NCBI GenBank assembly: GCA_025363715.1
Contig: JANYLR010000024.1
Coordinates: 1 to 64,000, forward strand
Reading direction: 5' to 3'
Origin: Holophagaceae bacterium
GTDB taxonomy: Bacteria > Acidobacteriota > Holophagae > Holophagales > Holophagaceae
Length of the DNA: 64,000 nucleotides
Part shown: positions 25,925 to 33,787 of the stretch, piece by piece
Layout: the number at the start of each line of letters is the position of its first letter
Position numbering within the stretch: the stretch's first letter is position 1
Program-made: the position numbers and the translations under genes
Notes under the pieces: generated by a model
Database searches by the model: none
Seen by the model: the letters and a program-made list of their open reading frames with translations, nothing else
Told to the model about the DNA's origin: nothing

Positions 25925-26737
25925 ATGGCCAACGCAACCCTCGACCGCAGGCAGGCGCTGCTGTATCTCGCGAGCATCGGCGGCATCGCCGCCGCCGGGG
26001 GCGCTTCGTCCCTCCTGGCGGGACAGTCCTCCGGAACGCCCAGCCCAGCCCCCAGGGGGACCATGGCCAAGCTGCCCTGGCCCTACAAGCCCTTGGATCC
26101 GGAGGCCGTTGGGAACCGGGCCTACCAGGGCTACTGGAAGAACCACTGCATGTACGGCACCTTCGAAGCCATCGTCGGGAACGTGGCCGAGAAGCTGGGC
26201 GCCCCCTACACCGATTTCCCCTTCGACCTGTTCTATTACGGCGTGGGCGGCGTCCATGGCTGGGGCACCCTGTGCGGCTGCCTGAACGGGTGCGCCGCGG
26301 CAATCCAGATGCTCAGCCCTAATCCCGAGCCGCTGGTGGACGAGCTCTTCCGGTGGTACGAAAGCGCTGCCCTGCCGGACTTCGAGCCCAAGGGCATGAA
26401 GTTCAAGAACATCAAGGTGGTGGCCGGTTCGCCCCTCTGCCACACCTCCATCGCCAAGTGGTGCGAGGTCTCGGGCAAGAAGACCTACTCACCGGAGCGG
26501 AAGGATCGCTGCGGCGTCCTCACCGGCGCCGTCGCCCGCAAATGCGCCATGCTGCTCAACGACCAGGCCGCCGGGAAGTTCGTGCCGGCCACCGCGGCGG
26601 ACCCACGCACCAAGAGCTGCCTCAGCTGCCACGAGAAGGGCGGCGCTCTGGAGAACATGCGGTCCAAGCAGATTTGCACCCCCTGCCATTCGGACGAAAT
26701 CCTGAGCCTGAAGGGACACCAGAAGATCAAGCTCTGA
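25925..26737 (+). CDS. Split-Soret-like dihaem cytochrome c with twin-arginine-type leader
   Basis: 270 residues. The N-terminus DRRQALLYLASIGGIAAAGG looks like a Tat-type or long Sec leader. The N-terminal domain holds Cys75 and GTLCGCLNGCAA (Cys117, 119, 123), matching the C-GCAxxG-C-C domain family, which includes the split-Soret cytochrome of Desulfovibrio. Two haem c sites follow, CLSCH at 232-236 and CTPCH at 251-255. A periplasmic electron carrier is likely; its partner is unknown and no other cytochrome lies in the window. The gene has its own promoter region and AGGAGG site and stands alone, convergent with the hybrid kinase. Confidence 0.75.
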   Translation: MANATLDRRQALLYLASIGGIAAAGGASSLLAGQSSGTPSPAPRGTMAKLPWPYKPLDPEAVGNRAYQGYWKNHCMYGTFEAIVGNVAEKLGAPYTDFPFDLFYYGVGGVHGWGTLCGCLNGCAAAIQMLSPNPEPLVDELFRWYESAALPDFEPKGMKFKNIKVVAGSPLCHTSIAKWCEVSGKKTYSPERKDRCGVLTGAVARKCAMLLNDQAAGKFVPATAADPRTKSCLSCHEKGGALENMRSKQICTPCHSDEILSLKGHQKIKL

Positions 26738-26792
26738 GGGGCGACTACGGGCGCGATCCGGGCCCACGAAGGCTTCGGGCGGCGGCGGGCGC

Positions 26793-28418
26793 CTAGCCTC
26801 CTTCCACCGCCTGCCGAAGCACCGCCAGGAACTGGCTACGCTGGTAGGGCTTCGGCAGGAAGCCAGCCAGTCCCTTGCCAATGAAGTCAGAAAGGACATC
26901 CTGCTCGCTGTAGCCGCTGGTCAGCACCACGGGAACTTCCGGATCCACCTCGTGCATGCGGAGGAAGGCCTGCCGGCCATCCATGTGGGGCATGGTGAGG
27001 TCCATCAGGACCGCACTGAGCTCTTTGTGGCGAAGCTCGAAGAGAGCCACGGCTTCCAGGCCATTTGAGGCTTCCACCACCTGGAATCCGAAAGATTCGG
27101 CCAGGGCCCGAGCCACGGTCCGGGGGGCGGATTCGTCATCCACCAGCAGCAGGGTTCCATGGCCCTGCCACTCGCCCGTCACCCGCCGGGGCGGAAGACC
27201 CTCAACCCCCAGCGAAAGGGCGGGCAGGTAGAGCTTGAAGACCGAGCCGTGGCCCAGTTCGCTGTAGACCTTGAGGCCGCCGTGGTGGCTCCGGAGGATG
27301 CCGAGCATGGCCGACAGCCCCAGGCCGCGCCCGGTGAACTTGGTGGTGTAGAAAGGATCAAAGATCCGGTCCCGGACTTCCGGCGACATGCCGCAGCCCG
27401 TATCGCTCACCTCCAGCGTCACGTATTTCCCCGGGGACAGCGGCAAGGAGGGGAGTAGGCCTCCGTTAGTGGTCGCATCCACCATCTGCACGCCGGTCCT
27501 GATGGTGATGAGTCCACTCATTTCCTCGCCGCTGGTTTCATCGCCGATGGCTTCGGAGGCGTTGGTGACGAGGTTCATGACCAGCTGCTGCATCTGGGAG
27601 GGATCAGCGGAAATGAAGGGAAGGCCGGACGCGAGATCGTACCGTACCACCGCCAGCTTGGAGAGGGAGACCGTGAGGAGTTGGGTCATCTCCACCACCA
27701 GGCGGTTTAGGTCCACCTCGACGACCTGGAAGCGGCCCTTCCCGGCATAGGCCAGCAGCTGCCTCGTCAGATCCGCGGCCCTCAGCGTGGCCTGCTCGAT
27801 CTGCTGCAGGTAGGGCATGGCGGGGCTTTCCGCGGGAAGGTGGAGCGCCCCCAGGTTCGCGTTGCCAAGGATGGCCGTCAGCAGGTTGTTGAAGTCGTGG
27901 GCAATGCCGCCGGACAGAACACCGAGGCTTTCCAGTTTCTGGGATTGGCGCAGGGCCTCCTCAGACTCCTTCTTCAAGGTGATGTCGGCCCGGATGGCAA
28001 TGAACTGCTCGGGCCTGCCGTCTTCCCCCAGGAAGGGAACGATGGTGGTATCCACCCAATAGAAACTCCCATCCTTGGCGCGGTTCTTGATCTCGCCCTT
28101 CCAGACACCGCCGGCCTGGATCGTGTCCCAAAGCTGAGTCATGAAGGCCCTGGGATGGTGTCCGGAATTGATGATCCGGTGATCCTGGCCCAAGAGGTCT
28201 TCGCGGGAGTACTTCGAGATGGCACAGAATTTTTCGTTCACGTAGGTGATTCGGCCCTGGGCATCGGTGACCGCCACGATGGCATGCTCATCCAGGGCGC
28301 GTTTGAAGTCCTGCAACTCCCGGACGGCCCGGGCCAGGCGGGACGTGGTCTTGCCGCCCCGCCCTGATGGGCCGGGCTCCCTCGGAGGGTCTTCCCTGCT
28401 TCCCGGCCGCAACGTCAT
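26793..28418 (-). CDS. PAS hybrid histidine kinase with C-terminal receiver
   Basis: 541 residues, soluble. A PAS domain (about 38-152, DAQGRITYVNEKFCAISKYS..) leads to a HisKA helix with His174 in GGIAHDFNNLL, an HATPase domain (MNLVTNASEAI, DTGCGMS, GRGLGLSA) and a receiver (421-541) with Asp473 as the likely phosphate site and Lys523. This order, with the HDFNN-type H box, is common in orphan PAS kinases of environmental bacteria. The ATG at 28418 has an AAGGGG site; an ATG at 28448 has none. The upstream 200 bases are AT-rich and probably hold its promoter. No separate response regulator is adjacent. Confidence 0.9.
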   Translation of the reverse strand: MTLRPGSREDPPREPGPSGRGGKTTSRLARAVRELQDFKRALDEHAIVAVTDAQGRITYVNEKFCAISKYSREDLLGQDHRIINSGHHPRAFMTQLWDTIQAGGVWKGEIKNRAKDGSFYWVDTTIVPFLGEDGRPEQFIAIRADITLKKESEEALRQSQKLESLGVLSGGIAHDFNNLLTAILGNANLGALHLPAESPAMPYLQQIEQATLRAADLTRQLLAYAGKGRFQVVEVDLNRLVVEMTQLLTVSLSKLAVVRYDLASGLPFISADPSQMQQLVMNLVTNASEAIGDETSGEEMSGLITIRTGVQMVDATTNGGLLPSLPLSPGKYVTLEVSDTGCGMSPEVRDRIFDPFYTTKFTGRGLGLSAMLGILRSHHGGLKVYSELGHGSVFKLYLPALSLGVEGLPPRRVTGEWQGHGTLLLVDDESAPRTVARALAESFGFQVVEASNGLEAVALFELRHKELSAVLMDLTMPHMDGRQAFLRMHEVDPEVPVVLTSGYSEQDVLSDFIGKGLAGFLPKPYQRSQFLAVLRQAVEGG

Positions 28419-28615
28419 GAATGCTTCCCCTTCTGGATTCGGGATCATACAGAATCAATCTCAGAATCGAGGGCATTCTTTCCAAAATTTGTATTAATTA
28501 TGTTAATATTTGTGACTACTCCGTTTACAGAATGGTTGATTCTGCCGCCCGCCCCAAATGCGCACCTGGCCATCCGTGGCCATCGATTCAGTTCCTATAG
28601 GTACTTCCGAGTGTG

Positions 28616-30241
28616 CTACCGCCCAGTCGGCGCGTTGTACTCCTCGTAGGTGCCCTGGAAGTCTTCGATGCCGTGATCGGTGAGGTGCCAGATGCGGGTG
28701 GCCACCTCGTCGATGATGTCCTCGTCGTGGGTCACGAAGAGGATGGTGCCCTCGTAGCGCTGCAGGGCATCGTTCAGCGCGATGACCGCTTCCAGATCCA
28801 GGTGGTTGGTGGGCTCGTCCATGACCAGGATGTTGGGCTTCTGCAGCATGAGCTTGCAGAAGAGCAGACGGCAGGATTCGCCACCGCTGAGCACGTCCGT
28901 CATCTTGTTGCCTTCCTCGCCCCGGAAGAGCATCTGGCCCATGATGCCGCGGATCTGCTCCTTGGTGGCCTCGGGGTCGAACTGGTGCAGCCAGCTGACC
29001 AGCTCGTAGCCCTTGGGGATGCTCTCGGCGAAATCCTGGGAGAAGTAGCCCACGTTGGCCTCGTGACCCCACTTGACTTCGCCGCCATCCAGCTTGAGCC
29101 CGCCTTCCGTCACCTGGGGCGCGTTGGCGAGCAGGGCATTCAGCAGGGTGGTCTTGCCGATGCCGTTGCGGCCCATGAGGGCGATCTTCTCGCCCCGCTG
29201 CACCATGGCCGTGAAGCCCTTGATGACCTCGTGGCGGCCCCCGGTCCCGTCCTTATCCGTGTCGTAGCCCTTCTTCACGCCCTCGAATTCCAGGGCATAG
29301 CGGCCGCCAGGCTTGCCGAGGTTGAACTTGATGAAGGGGCGCTGGATGTTGCTGCGGGCCAGATCGCTGGGCTGGAGGCGCTCCACTTCCTTGCGGCGGC
29401 TATTCACCTGGCTGCTGCGGGTGCCTGCCGCGAAGCGCTGGATGAACTCATTCAACTGCTCGATCTTCTTCTCTCGCTGGGCGTTGTCCGATTCGATGCG
29501 CGACCGCACCTGGATCTTGGCCATGACCATCTCGTCATAGCCGCCGGTGTACTGGATGATGGTCTGGTAGTCGATGTCGGCGATGTGGGTGCAGACGTTG
29601 TTCAGGAAGTGGCGGTCGTGGGAGATCACCACCACCGTGCCCTTGAAGCGATCCAGGAACTCCTCCAGCCAGTGGATGGAGTCCAGATCCAAGTGGTTCG
29701 TGGGTTCGTCCAGCAGCAGGGCTGCCGGATTGCCGAAGAGGGCCTGGGACAGCAGCACCCGCACTTTCTGGCCGCCCTGCAGCTCGCCCATCTTGCGCCC
29801 ATGGATGGACTCCGGGATGCCCAGCCCATCCAGCAGCACCGCCGCGTCGCTTTCGGCGGTGTAGCCGTCCTCGTCGGCTACCAAGCCTTCGAGCTCGGCC
29901 ACTCGCATGCCGTCCTCATCGGTCATCTCCGCCTTCTCGTAGATGGCGTCTCGTTCCTGCAGCGCCTTCCAGAGCCCCGCATTGCCCATGATCACCGTGT
30001 CGATGACGCGGAATTCATCAAAGGCGAACTGGTCCTGGCGCAGGATGCCCATCTTGCGGGGTCGGATCACGTTCCCCATCTGCTGTTCCAGCTCGCCCGA
30101 CAGGATCTTCATGAACGTGGACTTGCCCGATCCGTTGGGCCCAGTCAGGCCATAGCGGCGGCCCGGGTTGAAGGTCGTGGTGACATCCTCGAACAGGATC
30201 TTGGCGCCAAAGCGCATCGTGACGTTCTGCACTGCAAGCAT
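28616..30241 (-). CDS. ABC-F ATPase, YbiT type
   Basis: 541 residues, two ABC cassettes. Cassette one: GPNGSGKST (34-42), LQGGQKVRV in place of LSGGQ, LLLDEPTNHLD. Cassette two: GRNGIGKTT, LSGGESCRLLF, LVMDEPTNHLD. The linker is long and charged. Length and the LQGGQ/LSGGE pair fit the YbiT branch; EttA is about 15 residues longer and differs in the arm. YbiT-like factors bind the ribosomal E site. It lies between ssb and the hybrid kinase, with 192 bases to ssb including the ssb terminator, so it has its own promoter. Confidence 0.85.
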   Translation of the reverse strand: MLAVQNVTMRFGAKILFEDVTTTFNPGRRYGLTGPNGSGKSTFMKILSGELEQQMGNVIRPRKMGILRQDQFAFDEFRVIDTVIMGNAGLWKALQERDAIYEKAEMTDEDGMRVAELEGLVADEDGYTAESDAAVLLDGLGIPESIHGRKMGELQGGQKVRVLLSQALFGNPAALLLDEPTNHLDLDSIHWLEEFLDRFKGTVVVISHDRHFLNNVCTHIADIDYQTIIQYTGGYDEMVMAKIQVRSRIESDNAQREKKIEQLNEFIQRFAAGTRSSQVNSRRKEVERLQPSDLARSNIQRPFIKFNLGKPGGRYALEFEGVKKGYDTDKDGTGGRHEVIKGFTAMVQRGEKIALMGRNGIGKTTLLNALLANAPQVTEGGLKLDGGEVKWGHEANVGYFSQDFAESIPKGYELVSWLHQFDPEATKEQIRGIMGQMLFRGEEGNKMTDVLSGGESCRLLFCKLMLQKPNILVMDEPTNHLDLEAVIALNDALQRYEGTILFVTHDEDIIDEVATRIWHLTDHGIEDFQGTYEEYNAPTGR

Positions 30242-30367
30242 GGAAACTCCCGAACCGAGTATTGTAACCCGGCGGGTCGGGATTTCCGAGGGGTGTTCTC
30301 TGCCGTGGTGGGCTCCAGGCTCCGCCTAGAGTCAGACGGCTGCGCCGCCGAGCAGATCTTTCCCTGA

Positions 30368-30400
30368 CTTCAAAACGGCGCCAAAGGCGCCGTTTTGAAG
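30368..30400 (-). terminator. Hairpin terminator after ssb
   Basis: Perfect 15-base stem CTTCAAAACGGCGCC / GGCGCCGTTTTGAAG with an AAA loop, 34 bases past the ssb stop on the minus strand. The T-rich arm faces the right way for transcripts from ssb. Confidence 0.85.
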
Positions 30401-30433
30401 CTGTGCCGAAACAACCGGCGGGACAACGACCGA

Positions 30434-30904
30434 TCAGAAGGGAATGTCGTCGTCCGGGAAGCTGCCACCGCCACTGCCTGCGGGGCTGGGCGCCCCGTGG
30501 TCTTCGAAGTCCTGGGAGCCGCCACCCGAGGCCTTGCCGCCGTAGCCGCCGGAATCGCGGCTGCCCTCATCTGCGCGACCCAGCATGACGAAGTTGTCGC
30601 AGCGGATGTCGCAGGCGGTCTTTTTGACGCCGGCCTGGTCGGTGTACTCGCGGTACTGGATGCGGCCCTCGACCATGATCTGCTTGCCCTTGCGCAGGTA
30701 CTTCTCGGCGATCTCGGCCTGCTTGCCCCAGACCACGATGTTGTGCCACTCGGTCTTGCTCTGCTTCTCGCCGGACTGGTTCTTCCAGGTCTCCGTGGTG
30801 GCCACGGAGAAGCGGGCGACGCTTTGACCCGAAGGCGTGGCCTTCAGCTCGGGATCGCGCCCGAGGTTGCCGATGAGTAGCACTTTGTTCAAGGATCCGG
30901 ACAT
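30434..30904 (-). CDS. ssb: Single-stranded DNA-binding protein
   Basis: 156 residues. An OB fold (NKVLLIGNLGRDPELKATPSG .. ETWKNQSGEK..EWHNIVVWGKQAEIAEKYLRKG) is followed by a Gly/Ser-rich tail and the acidic tip DDDIPF, which docks RecO, PriA and other partners; recO is also in this window, some 27 kb away. Single gene unit with its own terminator. A run of GAGG/AGGAGG type lies just upstream of the ATG. Confidence 0.97.
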   Translation of the reverse strand: MSGSLNKVLLIGNLGRDPELKATPSGQSVARFSVATTETWKNQSGEKQSKTEWHNIVVWGKQAEIAEKYLRKGKQIMVEGRIQYREYTDQAGVKKTACDIRCDNFVMLGRADEGSRDSGGYGGKASGGGSQDFEDHGAPSPAGSGGGSFPDDDIPF

Positions 30905-31002
30905 GTGTCCTCCTTTTGTATAGGCGGAGCTCTCCGCCTCACCGTCGACTCAGACCATCTGAGGGGGTGGTAGGGTGATGAGGTTTGCGCCGAGGGAAAG
31001 CC

Positions 31003-31749
31003 ATGTCAAGCGGCAACTCAAAGCTCCTGGTGAGCTGTAAAAACAAGTCCGGTGCGGAGAAGCATTACCTTCCGGCGCTTCGGGCCGCCGGCTGGTCCGG
31101 AGCGGTCCTCCTGGTGGCCCCCGTGGATTCCCCACCGGACCTGGACCAGGCCTGCGGCCTGCTGCTCACGGGCGGCTACGACATCCATCCCCGCCACTGG
31201 GATGCGACAGAACCGATCCATCCCAAGGCTGAAGTGGATGCGGATCGCGACGACTACGAGATCCCCCTGATCCGTGCAGCCTGGGAGCGCAACCTGCCCC
31301 TCCTGGGCGTTTGCCGCGGTGAGCAGATCCTCAACGTGGCTCTGGGCGGCAGCCTGATCCAGGATGTGCCGGAGCACTACGGCTGCGAGCCGGGGCGGCA
31401 TCAGTACGGCACGCCAGAGGTGCCCGACATGCGCCACCGCGTGCAGCTGGCCCCTGGCTCACGGCTGCGGGCCCTGCTGGGCGAAGATGTGTTCCTGGTG
31501 AACAGTCGCCACCACCAGGCCCTGAAACGACTGGCCCCGCCCCTGGTGGCCGTGGGCTGGCACCTGGACACCAGCCACCCCGAAACCGGGCCCATCGTCG
31601 AGGCCGTGGAAGCCGCCGATCCCGCGCGCTGGGTCTTCGGCGTCCAGTGGCATCCCGAGAACCTAGTGACCCTCAAGGGCCCCGCCGGCGATGCGGCGAG
31701 GGATCTGTTCTCAGCGTTTGTGAAGGTCGCTAAGCGGGGACAGGATTAA
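31003..31749 (+). CDS. Class I glutamine amidotransferase-like hydrolase (peptidase C26/PuuD-like)
   Basis: 248 residues. It has the nucleophile elbow GVCRGEQ (Cys104) and the late WHPE His/Glu pair, together with LLTGGYDIHP, all typical of gamma-glutamyl-GABA hydrolase-like proteins. They hydrolyse gamma-glutamyl amides, for example in polyamine breakdown. No other polyamine genes are near. The ATG at 31003 has GAGGG upstream. The last codons and the stop (GGA CAG GAT TAA) are supplied by the GGATTAACAGG repeat that overlaps the 3' end. Confidence 0.8.
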   Translation: MSSGNSKLLVSCKNKSGAEKHYLPALRAAGWSGAVLLVAPVDSPPDLDQACGLLLTGGYDIHPRHWDATEPIHPKAEVDADRDDYEIPLIRAAWERNLPLLGVCRGEQILNVALGGSLIQDVPEHYGCEPGRHQYGTPEVPDMRHRVQLAPGSRLRALLGEDVFLVNSRHHQALKRLAPPLVAVGWHLDTSHPETGPIVEAVEAADPARWVFGVQWHPENLVTLKGPAGDAARDLFSAFVKVAKRGQD

Positions 31750-31852
31750 CAGGAGTTTGAAGGATTAACAGGATTTCAAAAACCAAGACTGCCCTTGCTT
31801 TTTCTGTTGCCTGAATCCTGTTAATCCGGCTTTTCATCCTGTTAATCCTGTC
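31739..31852. repeat. GGATTAACAGG-type inverted repeat (family D)
   Basis: Left arm 31739-31780 carries two copies of GGATTAACAGGA; the right arm, to 31852, carries two copies of its reverse complement TCCTGTTAATCC. The two arms pair imperfectly around a T-rich centre. The left end overlaps the 3' end and stop of the hydrolase gene and the right end lies 24 bases before the next start. Similar GGATTAACAGG repeats are found in many unrelated bacteria (general knowledge, not checked here). Confidence 0.8.
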
Positions 31853-31875
31853 TCCGTTTTTTCATTGGAGTCCCC

Positions 31876-32676
31876 GTGTCCACCCCCATCCGCTTCGAGA
31901 TCCGCGACCGCATCGCCACGTTGACGCTGGACCGGCCGGACAAATTGAATGCGCTGATTCCCGAGATGAAGGAAGGCTTTGAGGAAGCTTTAGCTAAGGC
32001 CGCGGAGCCAGTGGTGAAGGCCCTGCTGCTGCGGGGCGCGGGCCGAGCCTTTTGCGCGGGAGGCGATATCGGCTGGATCGCCAAGGCCCTCTCCGAAGGC
32101 CGCTGGGCCGAACTGGAGACCCTGCTGGACCTGGGCGCGGCGGTGGCACATGGCCTGATGACACTGCCCAAGCCCGTGGTGGCCGTGGTGCAGGGCCCCG
32201 CCGCCGGCGCCGGCATGAGCCTGGCCCTGGATGCGGATCTGCGGATCGCCAGCAGCGATGCCCTGCTCAGCATGGCCTTCGTGAAGATCGGCCTTCATCC
32301 GGACTGGGGCGGCAGTGTCGGGTTGTCGCGGCTGGTGAACCCGTCCATCGCCGCCGAGCTGATGCTGACCGGCGATACCCTGGACGCCGCCCGGGCCCAT
32401 GCCCTGGGTCTCGTCAACCAGGTGGTGCCGCCCGAGCAGCTGGAGGCGACGGTAGAGCTCCTCAGTCATCGTCTCGCTGCCGGCTCCGCGGAGACCTACG
32501 CCCGCATCAAGGCCACCCTGCTGCGCAACCAGGGGCTGGATGCCGACAGCCTGCGCACCCGCCTGGAGGCCGAGGGCGCCCAGATGAAGGCCGCCATGCG
32601 GCATCCCGATGCCAAGGAAGGGCTGGCCGCCTTCCTGGAGAAGCGGGCGCCAAGATTCGGCTGCCCCGGCTCGTAA
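31876..32676 (+). CDS. Enoyl-CoA hydratase/isomerase family protein
   Basis: 266 residues. The crotonase-fold oxyanion-hole blocks are present: GAGRAFCAGGDIGWIAK and VVQGPAAGAGMSLALDADLR, followed by VKIGLHPDWGGSVGLSRL. The usual catalytic Glu of hydratases near this last block is not obvious, so isomerase or hydrolase chemistry is equally possible. The start is GTG with GGAG upstream. It is convergent with the zinc peptidase gene; a 14-base palindrome (32673-32686, GTAAAGGCCTTTAC) covers both stop codons. No other fatty acid genes are adjacent. Confidence 0.82.
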   Translation: MSTPIRFEIRDRIATLTLDRPDKLNALIPEMKEGFEEALAKAAEPVVKALLLRGAGRAFCAGGDIGWIAKALSEGRWAELETLLDLGAAVAHGLMTLPKPVVAVVQGPAAGAGMSLALDADLRIASSDALLSMAFVKIGLHPDWGGSVGLSRLVNPSIAAELMLTGDTLDAARAHALGLVNQVVPPEQLEATVELLSHRLAAGSAETYARIKATLLRNQGLDADSLRTRLEAEGAQMKAAMRHPDAKEGLAAFLEKRAPRFGCPGS

Positions 32677-32682
32677 AGGCCT

Positions 32683-33717
32683 TTACAACCCGGTGGAAGC
32701 GTCAGTGCCCTGACCCAGAACTCGAAGGAGCTCCGGGGACCAGACGGCGCAGGCCTCCTTCCGCGCCTGGACCGCGCGGTTGAAGGTGGGCAGCAGCAGG
32801 CGGGGATCCTTCATGCAATCCAACAGCACGGCGCGGCCGAAGGCCTTCTCGATCGTGACCGCCATGCGCCAACCCACCGTGTACCAGGGGCCCTGGATGC
32901 CGAAGAAGGCCATGCCCTGGGTCTGGGCTGCCTCAACCTGGAGCCGGCCCTGGGCTACCGCCAGCAGGAAGGTTTCGACCTTTCGCAGGTCCGGATCGAA
33001 CTGGGCCATATCCCGATCCCACCGGGCCCGATCCTCGGCCGGGCTGACCGCATGAGGATGGACATCCGGCCCGCCCGCCGCCGCGAGCATGGCCATCCCT
33101 TCGCCGAAGGCGCTGATCCAGTCGTAGGCCAGGCGCGTCCCCTCGGGCAGGGCCTTGAGGGCCGCCTTCGCGGGCGCCGACGGGAAGGCGCTGCCATAGC
33201 CGATGTGATGCAGCTCGTGCACGAGGATGTTCTCCACCACCTCGGGCGTCTTGAGTGGATCCAGGGACAGGAAGATGGCGCTCCCTTCGAACACAAAGCT
33301 GTTGGAGGCGGGTTTGATCACGGGGTAGATCCGGGCCTGGATCTTCGCACCGTCCGGAAGGTAGACCAGGGCCTTCTGCCCCGCGGATCCGGCATCGAGG
33401 CCCTTCCACTGGGCCAGGGTCCGGCGCAGGGCCGCCGCGCAGGAGAGGAGTTCCTCGCCAAGGACGAAGGCCTTGAACCTGGCCTCATCCAGCGGCCGAT
33501 GCATGGACTGCTCTCGTTTGACGAGACGCTGGTACCCCTCGCTGTGGAAGAGAAGGGACCAGTCCGAATCCTCGATCGGCCTGCCTTCGGCCCGCTTGGC
33601 CAGGGCCGATAGCACCGCATCCGCCTCGTCGGAAACCATGACGACCTGGACTGGACCTGGACTGGTCTGGGCGGAAAGGGGCGCGAGCAGGAGCAGCGAC
33701 AGACTCATTTTCAGCAT
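32683..33717 (-). CDS. Exported zinc-dependent peptidase-like protein (DUF5700-like)
   Basis: 344 residues with a signal peptide (1-17). A HExxH zinc motif is visible as HELHH at 167-171 inside ENILVHELHHIGYG, and a downstream acidic helix (AFGEGMAMLAAAGG) could give the third ligand Glu. The layout fits the putative zinc-dependent peptidases grouped as DUF5700; the family name is from memory of its pattern. GGAGG precedes the ATG. Substrate unknown. Convergent with the crotonase-fold gene. Confidence 0.65.
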   Translation of the reverse strand: MLKMSLSLLLLAPLSAQTSPGPVQVVMVSDEADAVLSALAKRAEGRPIEDSDWSLLFHSEGYQRLVKREQSMHRPLDEARFKAFVLGEELLSCAAALRRTLAQWKGLDAGSAGQKALVYLPDGAKIQARIYPVIKPASNSFVFEGSAIFLSLDPLKTPEVVENILVHELHHIGYGSAFPSAPAKAALKALPEGTRLAYDWISAFGEGMAMLAAAGGPDVHPHAVSPAEDRARWDRDMAQFDPDLRKVETFLLAVAQGRLQVEAAQTQGMAFFGIQGPWYTVGWRMAVTIEKAFGRAVLLDCMKDPRLLLPTFNRAVQARKEACAVWSPELLRVLGQGTDASTGL

Positions 33718-33787
33718 CGGGAAATCCTCCCGGGTCCGACTCTACGATGTCTTTCGTAGTTAGTCCATACCCTGGATCCCCGGCCCT

